Assembly (NCBI RefSeq): GCF_030816965.1
Contig: NZ_JAUSYQ010000002.1
Coordinates: 9,352,001-9,416,000, forward strand
Direction: 5' to 3'
Length of the DNA: 64,000 nucleotides
From: Streptomyces canus
GTDB taxonomy: Bacteria; Actinomycetota; Actinomycetes; Streptomycetales; Streptomycetaceae
The notes below the pieces were generated by a model. It was given only the letters and a program-made list of their open reading frames with translations. It searched no databases and was not told the origin of the DNA. The position numbers and the translations under genes were made by a program. Shown piece after piece: positions 1 to 9,463 of the stretch. Positions within the stretch are counted from its first letter, which is position 1. Every line of letters begins with the position of its first letter.

Positions 1-139
1 GGAAGTGCTCGGCGCCGCCCCGGACCCGGACGATCACCTCGCCGACGAGCCCCGGCCCGATCGTCCCCGTGACCCGCCCCATGAGCCCGACCATCGACGC
101 ATCGTCCATGGTCACAGGGTACGGGCCAGGGGTGCTCAC
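1..139 (-). CDS. NfeD-like small protein, N-terminal part (runs off the window)
   Basis: Only the first 46 codons are inside the window. The GTG start overlaps the TGA of the upstream amidase as GTGA, so translation is probably coupled to it. The sequence MDDASMVGLMGRVTGTIGPG followed by LVGEVIVRVRGG resembles the OB-fold domain of NfeD-like membrane-associated proteins common in Streptomyces. An internal ATG at 109 is an alternative start. The role is unknown. The frame and the 4-nt overlap are seen directly; the family is inferred from a short piece. Confidence 0.55.
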   Translation of the reverse strand, partial: MSTPGPYPVTMDDASMVGLMGRVTGTIGPGLVGEVIVRVRGGAEHF

Positions 140-1560
140 ACGGCAGGTGAATCCGCGCTGACGTGGGACTCCGGCCAGAGCTCGGGCCAGCGCAGCTCCG
201 CCTCCAACTGCGCCGCGAGCGACAGCAGGAGCGGCTCGCTGTTCGCAGGGCCGAGCAACTGCGCTCCGACGGGCAGTCCGCCGCCGACGAACCCGGCCGG
301 CACACTGACCCCGGGCCACCCCAGCACGTTCCAGGGCCAGGCGTAGGGACAGGCCGCGATCATCGCGCGGTCCGTGGCCAGCCCGCCCAGCTCCGCCATC
401 GCCCCGATGCGCGGCGGGGGCGCGGCCGTCGTGGGGGCCAGGACGACGTCGTACGACGTGAAGAACCCGCCGATACGGCGGTGCAGGACCGCCTCCGCGC
501 GCCGCGCCACCCGCAGCGGGGCCCCGCCGAGCAGTCCGCCGAGCCGGGCCGCGTCCCGGGTGCGGCGATCGAGGAGCGCGGGGAAGGGCGCCTCGCGGAC
601 CCGCTCGGCGATACCGGCCGTGGCGCGCGGGATGAAGGTGAGCCCGATCTGCCCGTACGGCGGATCCGCCTCCTCGACGCTGTGCCCCAAGTCGCTCAGT
701 TTCCCGGCGAGTTCGACGACCCGGGCCCGCACTTCCGGCTGGAGCCGGGCGGGCAGTGCGGTGAACGGCGGCTTCAGGGCGAGCGCGATGCGCAGCCGGC
801 CGGGGTCGCGGCCGATCGCCGCCGAGGCATCGATGGCGGGCGGGCGATGCGGGTCCAGGGCGTGGTTGCCGGCGGCCGCGTCGAGGAGGAGGGCCGCGTC
901 GGCGACCGTGCGGGCGAGCGTGCCGTTGACGGTGATGCCCTGGAAGGACTCGCCGCGCGGCCAGGTCGAGATACGGCCGCGCTGGGGTTTGATGCCGACG
1001 AGGTGGGTCCAGGAAGCGGGGATCCGTACCGAACCGGCCCCGTCCGAGCCGAGCGCGGCGGGCACCAGACCTGCGGCGACGGCCGCGGCGGACCCGCCGG
1101 ACGAGCCGCCCGGCGTGTGCTCCGGGCTCCACGGATTGCGGGTCGCGCCGAAGGCGGGCCCCTCGGTGAACGGCCACTGCCCGAACTCGCAGGTGTTGGT
1201 CTTGCCGACGATCACGGCCCCGGCCGCGCGCAGCCGCCGTACCGCCTCCCCGTCCCGGGCGACCGCCGGGAACTCCCCCCGGCAGCCGAACGCCGTGGGT
1301 TCACCGGCCACATCCATGTCGTCCTTGACGGCCACGGGCACCCCGAGCAGCGGCTTCCGCACCCCGGCGGCCAGTTGGGCGTCCGCGGCCTCGGCCTCAA
1401 GGAGAGCGGCCTTCGTCCGTACGACCCGGAAGGCGTTGAGGGAGGCCTGGGACGTCTCGATCCGCTCAAGGGCCTGTTCGACGAGGGCCCGGGAGGTGAT
1501 CGTGCCGTCGGCCAGGGCGCGGGCGGTCTCCACCAGGCCTGCGGAACGGTCGTGCGTCAT
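136..1560 (-). CDS. Amidase (amidase-signature family)
   Basis: A 474-residue cytoplasmic amidase that should hydrolyse a carboxylic amide through a Ser-cisSer-Lys triad. The catalytic lysine lies in VAVKDDMDVAG, and the glycine/serine-rich signature GGSSGGSAAAVAAG carries the cis-serine; the nucleophile serine sits in GSDGAGSVRIPAS. The length fits the family. The ATG at 1560 is chosen because GGAGGTG precedes it at good spacing; the longer open frame to 1707 reads through the promoter. The gene is divergent from the GH43 gene and overlaps the NfeD-like gene downstream. The substrate cannot be told from the sequence, and a role as the GatA subunit is unlikely because no gatB or gatC is adjacent. 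Confidence 0.85.
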   Translation of the reverse strand: MTHDRSAGLVETARALADGTITSRALVEQALERIETSQASLNAFRVVRTKAALLEAEAADAQLAAGVRKPLLGVPVAVKDDMDVAGEPTAFGCRGEFPAVARDGEAVRRLRAAGAVIVGKTNTCEFGQWPFTEGPAFGATRNPWSPEHTPGGSSGGSAAAVAAGLVPAALGSDGAGSVRIPASWTHLVGIKPQRGRISTWPRGESFQGITVNGTLARTVADAALLLDAAAGNHALDPHRPPAIDASAAIGRDPGRLRIALALKPPFTALPARLQPEVRARVVELAGKLSDLGHSVEEADPPYGQIGLTFIPRATAGIAERVREAPFPALLDRRTRDAARLGGLLGGAPLRVARRAEAVLHRRIGGFFTSYDVVLAPTTAAPPPRIGAMAELGGLATDRAMIAACPYAWPWNVLGWPGVSVPAGFVGGGLPVGAQLLGPANSEPLLLSLAAQLEAELRWPELWPESHVSADSPAV

Positions 1561-1596
1561 ACGGGGGCACCTCCGGGACTCCGGGACGACGTTGCC

Positions 1597-1625
1597 TACC
1601 GAACGGTAACGTCGGAAAGCGCTTC
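1597..1625. promoter_or_regulatory. Two palindromes in the amidase/GH43 divergent promoter region
   Basis: TACCGAACGGTA (1597-1608) is an inverted repeat with 5-bp arms. GAAAGCGCTTC (1615-1625) contains the perfect 8-bp palindrome AAGCGCTT. The first looks like a TetR-type site and the second like a LacI-family core as found near glycosidase genes. Both lie in the 277-bp intergenic region between the divergent starts. Which regulators bind is inference. Confidence 0.4.
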
Positions 1626-1837
1626 GCCGGAACGTGCCAGGCCGGAGTGGCGGCCATGCGGGTGCCACAGCTTTCGCACAGGGCTCACCAGGTCGTGCGC
1701 GAAGCATTGACGCGTTCCGGTCACAGCCCTACCTTCTGATCGACTTCCCGAACTTTGTTCGGCATGTCGGACGTGCAGGTCGAACGCCGTCGAACGTCAG
1801 AGTCGCGTCTTGTTCTTGTCCGAGGGAGAGCCGCCCC

Positions 1838-3226
1838 GTGAGCACACGACCCCCCACGCCGTCCCGCCGCACGCTGCTGCGCGCGATGGCGGCCCTGCCC
1901 GCCTCGGCCGTCCTGCTGGGCGAACTGCCCGGTCTCGCCGGCACGGCGCTGGCCGCCGCCCCGCCCAGCGGCTCGGCCACCCGCTACACGATCGTGCCGT
2001 TCCTCAACAGCAACGACGGGACCGTGAACGTCTACCAGTCCGACGACGCCACGGACTTCCGGCTGCTCAAGTCCTCCGCCTACACGCCGCCCAGCAACAG
2101 AATCCGCGACGCGAGCGTCTTCAAGCACACCGACGGCTACTACTACCTGACCTACACGACCCACACCTGGCAGGACGTCAGCACCACCATCGGTTTCGCG
2201 CGGAGCTCCGACCGGGCCAACTGGACTTTCCTGTACGACTACACGGTCCCGATCGCCAACCTGTCCCGTGCGTGGGCGCCGGAGTGGTTCGTCGACAGCG
2301 ACGGCAGCGTGAACGTCATCGTGTCCTGCTCGGTCACCAGCGACGAGTGGATCTTCACGCCGTACCGGCTGAAGGCGACGAACTCGGCGTTGACGGCATG
2401 GAGTGCGCCGGTCGCCCTCTCCGGGATCGGCTCGAACCACATCGACACGTACATCGTGAAGGCCGGCTCGACGTACCACGCCTTCACGAAGAACGAGACG
2501 ACGAAGTACATCGAGTACGCGACGGCCTCCTCGCTCACCGGCCCCTACACGATCTCCCGGACCGGCGACTGGGCGGGCTGGGGCAGCTATCGCGAGGGCC
2601 CGTCCGTGATCCAGCTCGACAACGGCGCCTGGCGGATCTTCTTCGACGGCTACGGCGACGGCACCTACTACTACAGCGACAGCTACGACACGTTCGCGAC
2701 ATGGTCCGCCCCGACCGCGCTGCCGGTGGTCTCCGGTACCGCCCGGCACTTCACGGTCATCAAGGAGACGGTGTCCGGCGGGCCTTCGCTCGCGAAGAAC
2801 GTCACGCGGTCCTTCCAGTCGGCCAACTACTCGACACGCTACTGGCAGGTGCAGTCCTCGCTGCTCAACCTCCCGGTGGTCACCGGCTCCAGCACGGCTG
2901 CCGAGAAGTCGGCGGCCACCTTCACGGTCGTCGCGGGCCTCGCCGACCCGAACGGCTACTCCTTCCGCGACGCCTCCGGCAACTACCTGCGCCACTGGGA
3001 CTTCCGCGGCCGCTTCGACGCCAACGACGGCACGTCGACCTTCGCCAAGGACGCGACGTTCATCGCCCGCACGGGCTCGTCCTCGGGCGCGATCCGCTGG
3101 GAGTCGTACAACTATCCCGGGTACTACCTGCGCCACTACAACTACCAACTCCGGGTGGAACGGACGGCCGGGACGGATCTGTTCCGGCAGGACAGTTCGT
3201 TCGTGCCGGTGGGGCCCTGGGGCTGA
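1838..3226 (+). CDS. Secreted GH43-type beta-propeller glycosidase with AbfB (CBM42) domain
   Basis: A 462-residue exported enzyme expected to remove arabinofuranose from plant polysaccharides. The N-terminus carries a twin-arginine signal (SRRTLLRAMAALPASAVLL) ending near the AAAPP stretch. Residues of about 45-310 have the short aromatic repeats of a five-bladed propeller, for example DASVFKHTDGYYYLTYTTH and REGPSVIQLDNGAWRIFF. The C-terminal 130 residues match an arabinose-binding AbfB domain, with repeated SFRDASGNYLRH and YPGYYLRHYNYQLRV segments. The GTG at 1838 is chosen because GAGGGAGAG precedes it and it starts the signal peptide. The gene is divergent from the amidase, and a GH5 enzyme follows. 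The catalytic acids are not confidently assignable by eye. Confidence 0.8.
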   Translation: MSTRPPTPSRRTLLRAMAALPASAVLLGELPGLAGTALAAAPPSGSATRYTIVPFLNSNDGTVNVYQSDDATDFRLLKSSAYTPPSNRIRDASVFKHTDGYYYLTYTTHTWQDVSTTIGFARSSDRANWTFLYDYTVPIANLSRAWAPEWFVDSDGSVNVIVSCSVTSDEWIFTPYRLKATNSALTAWSAPVALSGIGSNHIDTYIVKAGSTYHAFTKNETTKYIEYATASSLTGPYTISRTGDWAGWGSYREGPSVIQLDNGAWRIFFDGYGDGTYYYSDSYDTFATWSAPTALPVVSGTARHFTVIKETVSGGPSLAKNVTRSFQSANYSTRYWQVQSSLLNLPVVTGSSTAAEKSAATFTVVAGLADPNGYSFRDASGNYLRHWDFRGRFDANDGTSTFAKDATFIARTGSSSGAIRWESYNYPGYYLRHYNYQLRVERTAGTDLFRQDSSFVPVGPWG

Positions 3227-3306
3227 GCTGGGCACCACCTCGTCAGGACACCGAGAAGCGTCGCGGGTCTTGTCACCAATGCGGGCGGCGTGCCAGTGTC
3301 CGGGCC

Positions 3307-3322
3307 ATGGTTACGTAACCAT
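3307..3322. promoter_or_regulatory. 16-bp perfect palindrome upstream of the GH5 gene
   Basis: ATGGTTACGTAACCAT is a perfect 16-bp palindrome, 113 nt before the ATG of the GH5 gene in the 208-bp intergenic region. Its size and symmetry fit an operator for a LacI-family sugar regulator. The centre is related to the TGACTACGTAGTCA sites upstream of the lacI gene at 52.2 kb. No adjacent regulator gene is dedicated to it. Confidence 0.45.
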
Positions 3323-3434
3323 TGCCGGTTTGAACGGGTTTGAGGGACTGCATCCGGCCCCTCATTCATCACTGCCTCGGCTCAGGTGACGAACCCGCAC
3401 TCCGCTTTCCGCACCTTCCGTCACTGGAGACGAC

Positions 3435-4898
3435 ATGACCAAGACCCCGACGAGACCGAGAAGACTGGCCAGTGTGCTCATGGCCGGCTTCGGCGCGACA
3501 CTCATGTTCCTGACCGCCCCCGCCTTCGCCCAGCCGGCCGCCGAGACGCCGGCTGCCTCGTACGCGCCGAAGGGCGGTACCAGTGACTTCCGCGGGGTGA
3601 ACTGGGCAGACCCGCGGGACAACTACGCCAGTGACGCCGTGGTGCCCAGCGGGCTGTCGGTGACCGACGACTACCGCACGGTGTACCGCACCACGGGTCG
3701 CATGGTGCGCGGCTTCAAGAAGAACCTGGGGGCCAACACGCTGCGACTGCCGATCAACCCGGCGAGTGTGGGCACCACCTGGTGGAAGTCGTACCGGGCG
3801 ACGATCGACGCTGCCACTGCCGACGGTGACAAGGTCATCGTCAGCTACTGGGAGGCCGACAGCAGCAAGGACGGCCTGGTCGACGACACGGCCGCCTGGA
3901 AGACGATGTGGAACACCGTGGTGCGGGAGTACAAGCACAACCCGCGGGTCTACTTCGAGCCCATGAACGAGCCGCACGGCTACACACTGGACCAGTGGGT
4001 GTCCGTCACCAGTGGCTGGCTCGCCCAGCACAAGGACGTCCCGCGCGGCCGTGTCGTGATCAGCGGTACCGGCTACAACGACAACGTCACCGGTGTCGGC
4101 GCGGCACCCGAACTGCGGGGAACGCTGCTGTCGCTGCACTTCTACGGCTTCTGGGCCAGCTACACCCAGCAGGCGGACTGGACCGCCGACCTCGAAGCCC
4201 GCATCGGCACGTACGCCGGCCGGACCATCATCGACGAGGCCGGCTCCCCGATGACCATCGGCCTGAACTACGGCGCCTGGAACGGCAACGTCTACACCTC
4301 GTATCTCGCGGCGGTGGCCAACACCGCCCGCAGCAAGGGCATGGGACTGGTGTACTGGCCGGGGCTGAGGTTCGGCGACGCCTACTCGATCGAGTCGCTG
4401 GACTCCGAGGGCAACCTGGTGGACAACAGTGCCACCGGAGTCGCCCTGCTGCGCTGGGGCTACGGCTTCGGCAAGACCCCGCCCGTCAACGACCTGCCGC
4501 CCGCGCCTCCCGGCGAGGTCCTGCGCGGGGTGGGCTCCAACCGCTGCGTCGACGTGCCCGGCTTCAGCACGGCCAACGGCACCCAACTCGACCTGTGGGA
4601 CTGCAACGGCGGCGGCAACCAGACCTGGAACTGGAACGCGGACAAAGAACTCACCGTCTACGGCAACAAGTGCATGACGGTGGGAGGCACCGGAGCCACG
4701 GCGGGAGACCCCGTGGTCATCGACGACTGCACCGGCGCGGCGGCACAACAGTGGAACCTGAACGCGGACCTCTCCGTGACCAGCGTCGCGAACCCTGCGC
4801 TCTGCCTGGACGCAGCCGGAGCGGGCACCGGCAACGGAACAGCGGTCGATGTCTGGTACTGCAACGGCAGCAGCAACCAGCAGTGGGCCAGAAGCTGA
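3435..4898 (+). CDS. Secreted GH5 endoglycanase with C-terminal ricin-type CBM13
   Basis: A 487-residue extracellular glycoside hydrolase. An N-terminal Sec-type signal (basic RPRR, hydrophobic core, AFAQPA cleavage region) precedes a GH5 barrel. The acid/base glutamate is E179 in FEPMNEPHG and the nucleophile is E268 in IIDEAGSP. From about residue 362 a ricin-B lectin domain carries three QxW-type repeats (NQTWNW, AQQWNL, NQQWAR) and paired cysteines for binding sugar ends. The start has GGAG upstream. It stands alone, with a palindromic operator before it and a hairpin after it. GH5 covers cellulases, mannanases and glucanases, and the precise substrate is not decided here. Confidence 0.87.
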   Translation: MTKTPTRPRRLASVLMAGFGATLMFLTAPAFAQPAAETPAASYAPKGGTSDFRGVNWADPRDNYASDAVVPSGLSVTDDYRTVYRTTGRMVRGFKKNLGANTLRLPINPASVGTTWWKSYRATIDAATADGDKVIVSYWEADSSKDGLVDDTAAWKTMWNTVVREYKHNPRVYFEPMNEPHGYTLDQWVSVTSGWLAQHKDVPRGRVVISGTGYNDNVTGVGAAPELRGTLLSLHFYGFWASYTQQADWTADLEARIGTYAGRTIIDEAGSPMTIGLNYGAWNGNVYTSYLAAVANTARSKGMGLVYWPGLRFGDAYSIESLDSEGNLVDNSATGVALLRWGYGFGKTPPVNDLPPAPPGEVLRGVGSNRCVDVPGFSTANGTQLDLWDCNGGGNQTWNWNADKELTVYGNKCMTVGGTGATAGDPVVIDDCTGAAAQQWNLNADLSVTSVANPALCLDAAGAGTGNGTAVDVWYCNGSSNQQWARS

Positions 4899-5246
4899 TG
4901 CCGGCACCTGTTCAGCGCGACCACTGATCCGAACCGTACGGGTTCGTCGAGCATCCTCGCCGGGCCCGTACCGGTCAGCACCGCCGCGCTTCACCTTCCG
5001 GTGAGGGCGGCGGCGCTCCCGTGCCTGCGCGGACCACCGGCCGGGGCGGGAGGCCGCCGGCCGCGAGGTGCCGGCCGCGATCATCTTCGTGGCCACCTCA
5101 GACCGCACCTACGCCCGAGCCGGCGCCTTGGCAGGCGTGGCCCGGGCTCAGTTCGGGCAGCCGGCGGGACACGAGGTGGTGGAGGAAGGTGTCCACCGCG
5201 CGGACGAGGTGTCGCGGCGTGCGCGGACGGCGTCGTCGACGAGCAC
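4899..5246. terminator. Convergent intergenic region with hairpin 4981-5013
   Basis: This 348-bp space separates two converging genes. CCGCCGC at 4981 pairs with GCGGCGG at about 5007, and an inner CACC/GGTG pair closes around TTCC, giving a long GC stem without a T-run, the usual actinobacterial form of a terminator. A smaller inverted repeat, CGAACC-gtacg-GGTTCG, lies at 4930-4946. I see no credible gene here. Confidence 0.45.
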
Positions 5247-6305
5247 TCAGAGACGGTCGGCGTCGACCACGGCCTGGGCGAAGACACTCGGCGCCTCCTG
5301 CGGCAGGTTGTGACCGATGTCCGCGACGGTGCGGTGTTCGTAGGCGCCGGTGAAGTGACCGCGGTACGTGGAGCCGTCGCCGGGCGGCGTGAAGGGGTCC
5401 AGGGCCGCGTCGAGGGTGATCGTGGGAACGCCGATGGAAGGCTGGGCCGCCAGCAGCTTCTCGTAGCGGTCGTAGCGGGGTTCGCCATCGAGGAGGCCGA
5501 TGCGCCAGCGGTAGTTGTAGAGCACGACGGCGGCGTAGTCGGGATTCTTGAAGGCCTCGGCGGTGCGCGCGAAGGTGGCGTCGTCGAAGTCCCAGTTGGG
5601 GGAGACGAGGGTCCACACGTAGCGGCACAGCGCGAGGCGCTTGTCGACGTCCTCCATCGTCTCCTTGCCGCGCTCGGTCGCGAAGTACCACTGGTACCAC
5701 CAGTTGTGCTCCACGGCCGGGATCGCGGGCGTCAGCTGCGCCTTGCGGTCGGTGATGAGGTAACCGCTGGTGGAGACAAGGGACTTGACGCGCTCGGGCC
5801 ACAGGGCGGCGATGATGTCCGCGGTGCGTGAGCCCCAGTCGAAGCCGGCGAGGACGGCCTGGTGGATCTTGAGAGTGTCCATCAGGGCGATGACGTCCAG
5901 CGCGATGGCCGACTGCTCGGCGGTACGTGGGGTGTGCCGGGACAGGAAGCGGGTGCTGCCGTGGCCGCGCAGGTAGGGAACGATGACGCGGTAGCCCTGG
6001 CCGGCGAGCAGTGGTGCGACGTCGACGAAGCTGTGGATGTCGTACGGCCATCCGTGCAGGAGGAGGACGACCGGGCCGTGGGCGGGGCCCGCCTCGGCGT
6101 AACCGATGTTCAGCAGCCCCGCCTTGACCTGCTTGATCGTGCCGAACCCGGTATGGGTGCCCGGGGCGACGGTGGGCACGGTGGCGCTGCTCGGCCGAGC
6201 CGAGCCTGTGGTGGCGGATGCGTTGGTCTGCGGGCCGGACAGTGAGACCGCGGCCGCGCCGGTGCTCAGGCCCACGGCCCTGTTGAAGGTACGCCTGTTG
6301 ATCAT
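5247..6305 (-). CDS. Exported epoxide-hydrolase-like alpha/beta hydrolase
   Basis: A 352-residue hydrolase whose nucleophile is an aspartate, D156 in the elbow GFDWGSR, as in epoxide hydrolases and haloalkane dehalogenases. The oxyanion-hole motif HGWP is at residues 84-87. The late histidine is in DIGHNLPQ and an acidic partner is probably in ALDPFTPP. The N-terminus INRRTFNRAVGLSTGAAAV is a twin-arginine signal, so the enzyme is predicted to be exported, which is unusual for this family. The ATG at 6305 starts that signal; the frame further upstream is promoter. It is divergent from a VOC-family gene, and the two share a region with three related 21-bp sites. Confidence 0.8.
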   Translation of the reverse strand: MINRRTFNRAVGLSTGAAAVSLSGPQTNASATTGSARPSSATVPTVAPGTHTGFGTIKQVKAGLLNIGYAEAGPAHGPVVLLLHGWPYDIHSFVDVAPLLAGQGYRVIVPYLRGHGSTRFLSRHTPRTAEQSAIALDVIALMDTLKIHQAVLAGFDWGSRTADIIAALWPERVKSLVSTSGYLITDRKAQLTPAIPAVEHNWWYQWYFATERGKETMEDVDKRLALCRYVWTLVSPNWDFDDATFARTAEAFKNPDYAAVVLYNYRWRIGLLDGEPRYDRYEKLLAAQPSIGVPTITLDAALDPFTPPGDGSTYRGHFTGAYEHRTVADIGHNLPQEAPSVFAQAVVDADRL

Positions 6306-6375
6306 GTGAAGCCCTCCGCCGTGTGCTTCCGGTGACCGCTGTCGGTCTCGAGGCGACGACCCTCCCACGGCATTC

Positions 6376-6513
6376 GTCACCTGTCAAACCAGTGACGACA
6401 TCGTTCGTGTGTGGCGTTGGTGTCTCCCGACGGTGAGGTGCGTGCGGGCGTGACACCGCCTTGACTGGTGACGGCAGGGCTGTCATGGTGGCGTCACTGC
6501 CTAAACTGGTGAC
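6376..6513. promoter_or_regulatory. Three related 21-bp operator-like sites (6376-6396, 6452-6472, 6493-6513)
   Basis: Sites 1 and 3 have the form GTCAC-N11-GTGAC with the same 11-nt spacer length; site 2 begins GACAC instead of GTCAC. Site 3 matches the reverse complement of site 1 at 16 of 21 positions, and matches site 2 at 17 of 21. Site 1 contains TTGACA on the minus strand and site 2 contains TTGACT on the plus strand, so each could cover a -35 box of the divergent promoters. No regulator gene is adjacent. The 400-bp region holds no other gene. Confidence 0.6.
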
Positions 6514-6705
6514 GGGGCATCCTGGTGTCGGCAGGCATGCGAAGACCTTTCACCCCGGGCCGCTGCCTCCTGAGGGCATGACATGGCCGCCATGACGGCT
6601 CGTCCGCCCCAACTTTCTCTGGAGAACGGATCGTTGGCCCGCGCAGGCGACCACCGGGCCAACCCCGCCAACGCCAACCTGACCAACGAAAGCGAGAACA
6701 CAGCC

Positions 6706-7152
6706 ATGGACCTGAAGCTCGAAGTCGTCATCCTGCCCGTCTCCGATGTCGACCGCGCCAAGGGCTTCTACGTGGAGCAGCTCGGCTGGCGCCTCGACGC
6801 CGACTTCCCCGTCAACGACGGCTACCGGATCGTGCAGGTGACTCCGCCCGGCTCCGAGTGCTCGATCATCTTCGGGAACGGCCTGACCCGGCAGGAGGCC
6901 GGCACGCTGCACGGTCTCCAGCTGACTGTCACCGACATCCTCAAGGCCAAGGAGGAGTTGACCTCCTGCGGTGTGGAGGTCTCCGGACCGTTCCGCGACG
7001 AGACCGGCGCCTTCCATCACGCCGGTGACTCCCACCGGGTGCTCGGACTGCACCCCGAGCGGGCCAGCTACGGCACGTTCGCCGCCTTCAAGGACCTCGA
7101 CGGCAACGAGTGGTTCCTGCAGGAGGTCACCGAGCGCGCCCCCGGCCGCTGA
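6706..7152 (+). CDS. VOC (glyoxalase/bleomycin-resistance) superfamily protein
   Basis: A 148-residue single-module VOC protein with the typical opening LEVVILPVSDVDRAKGFYVE, a long strand pair in the middle and the closing DLDGNEWFLQEV, in which the glutamates are likely metal ligands. Members are small metal-dependent enzymes or binding proteins, and the substrate here is unknown. The ATG at 6706 fits the conserved N-terminus, although its ribosome site (AGCGAGAA) is weak and an in-frame ATG at 6583 exists. It is divergent from the hydrolase at 5247 and probably co-regulated with it through the shared 21-bp sites. Confidence 0.8.
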   Translation: MDLKLEVVILPVSDVDRAKGFYVEQLGWRLDADFPVNDGYRIVQVTPPGSECSIIFGNGLTRQEAGTLHGLQLTVTDILKAKEELTSCGVEVSGPFRDETGAFHHAGDSHRVLGLHPERASYGTFAAFKDLDGNEWFLQEVTERAPGR

Positions 7153-7727
7153 GCCCCGTCTGAGCCCCGACGAGCGACCCCGCCCACCCGTCCGGCTCCA
7201 TCACCGGAGGACACACGACGGCAGGCGCGCCGTCGTCGTGGAGAGCGAACTCCTTGATGTCCGCCGACTGGAGGGGCGACGAGCCGATCGAGGCTGAGCC
7301 TGCTCGCCGCCGTCGCGGTCGGCATCGCCGACGCGGTGGAGTGGTCCCGTGCTCCATGTGTTCGGCGCCTGGGCCCTCGTATCCGGGCCAGGGGTGGCCC
7401 AGGCGGGTCGTAGCACTGCGGCGGCGCGGCCCCGAGCCGGGCGAGCGGTGGCCGATGCTGATCGCAGGCGGGTTGTCCCGCGCCGGCCACGTATGCGGAT
7501 GGTGCCAGGGGCCAGGGGCCAGGGGCCAGGGGTCCGGCGGGCCGGTGGGCCGGTGGTTTGCAGTGGCATAAGCCGGCCCGGCGACCTCGCTCGCCGGCAT
7601 GCCGCTCGGTCCCCCCCCCGCAGGCCGGGTGAGGACAGAACCGTGGCCCCCGTGCGCGTCCCCGCGGGCCCGGCGGGGGAGAATGAGGGGCGTACCCAAC
7701 GGTCGACCCTTGCGGAGGAGCCGGGAA
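7153..7727. other. Gene-free stretch with GCCAGGG tandem repeat
   Basis: This 575-bp gap holds four perfect copies of the 7-mer GCCAGGG at 7503-7530 and a run of nine C at 7611-7619. The open frames here do not resemble a protein family. The end of the stretch carries the ribosome site of pgm (GGAGGAG, about 10 nt before ATG). Confidence 0.5.
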
Positions 7728-9368
7728 ATGCAGAACGCGCGAGCGGGGCAGGTCGCCGGGCCAGAGGACCTCATCGATGTGGCCCGTCTGGTCACGGCGT
7801 ACTACACGCTGCACCCCGACCCGGCCGAACCGGGACAGCGGGTGGCCTTCGGCACCTCGGGACACCGCGGTTCGTCCCTCGCGGCGGCGTTCAACGAGGA
7901 CCACATCGCGGCCACCAGCCAGGCCATCTGCGAGTACCGCGCCGCCCAGGGCACCGACGGCCCTCTCTTCCTCGGCGCCGACACCCACGCCCTGTCCGAG
8001 CCCGCCCGGGCCACGGCGCTGGAGGTGTTCGCGGCCAACGACGTGACCGTCCTCATCGACCAGGCCGACGGATACACGCCCACCCCGGCCGTCTCGCACG
8101 CCATCCTCACCCACAACCGGCACCGGGCCTCGGCGCTCGCCGACGGAGTCGTCGTCACCCCCTCGCACAATCCGCCCGCCGACGGCGGCTTCAAGTACAA
8201 CCCGCCGAGCGGCGGCCCCGCCGGATCCGAGGCGACCTCCTGGATCCAGGACCGCGCCAACGAGATCATCACCGGCGGCCTGAAGGACGTACGGCGCATC
8301 CCCTACGCCCGTGCCCTGGCCGCGCCCGGCACCGGCCGCCACGACTTCCTCGGGGCCTATGTCGCCGACCTGCCGAACGTGCTGGACCTGGAGGCGATCC
8401 GGTCCGCCGGCGTGCGCATCGGCGCCGATCCGCTCGGCGGGGCCTCCGTCGCCTACTGGGGCCGGATCGCCGAACAGCACAGGCTCGACCTGACGGTGGT
8501 CAATCCGCTCACCGATCCCACCTGGCGCTTCATGACGCTCGACTGGGACGGCAAGATCCGCATGGACTGCTCGTCGCCGTACGCCATGGCCTCGCTCATC
8601 GAGCAGCGCGACCGGTTCGACATCGCCACCGGCAACGACGCCGACTCCGACCGGCATGGCATCGTCACGCCGGACGCCGGCCTGATGAACCCCAACCACT
8701 ATCTGGCCGTGGCGATCTCGTACCTGTTCTCGCACCGGGACCAATGGCCCGCGGAAGCCGGGATCGGCAAGACCCTGGTGTCGTCGAGCATGATCGACCG
8801 GGTCGCTGCGGATCTCGGCCGGACACTGGTCGAAGTACCCGTCGGCTTCAAGTGGTTCGTGGACGGCCTGTCCGACGGGACGATCGGTTTCGGCGGCGAG
8901 GAGTCGGCCGGCGCGTCCTTCCTGCGCCGCGACGGCTCGGTGTGGACCACCGACAAGGACGGCATCATCCTGGCCCTGCTCGCCTCCGAGATCACGGCGG
9001 TCACCGGCAAGAGTCCCTCGCAGCACTACGCCGAGCTCACCCAGCGCTTCGGTGCCCCCGCCTACGCGCGCGTCGACGCCCCGGCCTCCCGTGAGGAGAA
9101 GGCCCTGCTCGCCAAGCTGTCCCCGCGCCAGGTCACCGCCGACACCCTCGCCGGAGAGCCGGTCACCCAGGTCCTCACCGAGGCGCCCGGCAACGGCGCC
9201 GCGCTCGGCGGTATCAAGGTGGCCACCGCCAACGCCTGGTTCGCGGCCCGTCCTTCGGGCACCGAGGACGTCTACAAGATCTACGGGGAGTCGTTCCTCG
9301 GCCCGGACCATCTGCGCCGGGTCCAGGAGGAGGCAAGGTCCGTGGTGCTGGCGGCGCTGGGCGCCTGA
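7728..9368 (+). CDS. pgm: Phosphoglucomutase (alpha-D-glucose phosphate-specific)
   Basis: A 546-residue cytoplasmic enzyme that interconverts glucose 1-phosphate and glucose 6-phosphate, linking glycogen, trehalose and UDP-glucose synthesis to glycolysis. The active-site phosphoserine is S146 in [10 protein letters not shown]. The Mg-binding loop is [11 protein letters not shown] with D304, D306 and D308. The sugar loop is [10 protein letters not shown], and the C-terminal phosphate-binding loop [16 protein letters not shown] is intact. Full length for the family. GGAGGAG precedes the ATG. It stands alone and is followed by a very strong terminator. Confidence 0.95.
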   Translation: MQNARAGQVAGPEDLIDVARLVTAYYTLHPDPAEPGQRVAFGTSGHRGSSLAAAFNEDHIAATSQAICEYRAAQGTDGPLFLGADTHALSEPARATALEVFAANDVTVLIDQADGYTPTPAVSHAILTHNRHRASALADGVVVTPSHNPPADGGFKYNPPSGGPAGSEATSWIQDRANEIITGGLKDVRRIPYARALAAPGTGRHDFLGAYVADLPNVLDLEAIRSAGVRIGADPLGGASVAYWGRIAEQHRLDLTVVNPLTDPTWRFMTLDWDGKIRMDCSSPYAMASLIEQRDRFDIATGNDADSDRHGIVTPDAGLMNPNHYLAVAISYLFSHRDQWPAEAGIGKTLVSSSMIDRVAADLGRTLVEVPVGFKWFVDGLSDGTIGFGGEESAGASFLRRDGSVWTTDKDGIILALLASEITAVTGKSPSQHYAELTQRFGAPAYARVDAPASREEKALLAKLSPRQVTADTLAGEPVTQVLTEAPGNGAALGGIKVATANAWFAARPSGTEDVYKIYGESFLGPDHLRRVQEEARSVVLAALGA

Positions 9369-9387
9369 CCCGAGAATCGATCCCCGT

Positions 9388-9420
9388 CCCGCGCTCGTGA
9401 CGACCTGCCACGAGCGCGGG
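9388..9420 (+). terminator. Strong hairpin terminator after pgm
   Basis: A perfect 12-bp stem (CCCGCGCTCGTG paired with CACGAGCGCGGG) closes a 9-nt loop 19 nt after the pgm stop codon. There is no T-run, as is common in Streptomyces terminators. Confidence 0.85.
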
Positions 9421-9450
9421 CCGGGAGCATCGTGCGGTAGGCAGGCCCGG

Positions 9451-9463
9451 CGAAAGACTTTCG
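9451..9463. promoter_or_regulatory. CGAAAG-A-CTTTCG palindrome before the amidohydrolase
   Basis: A perfect 13-bp inverted repeat (CGAAAGACTTTCG) lies between the pgm terminator and the start of the next gene. It has the CGAA-N-TTCG form described for some actinobacterial sugar-regulator sites. The regulator is unknown. Confidence 0.4.

Noticed and set aside
7503..7530. GCCAGGG x4 as a CRISPR-like or regulatory array
   Set aside because: It is a simple 7-bp tandem repeat without spacers; probably replication slippage.
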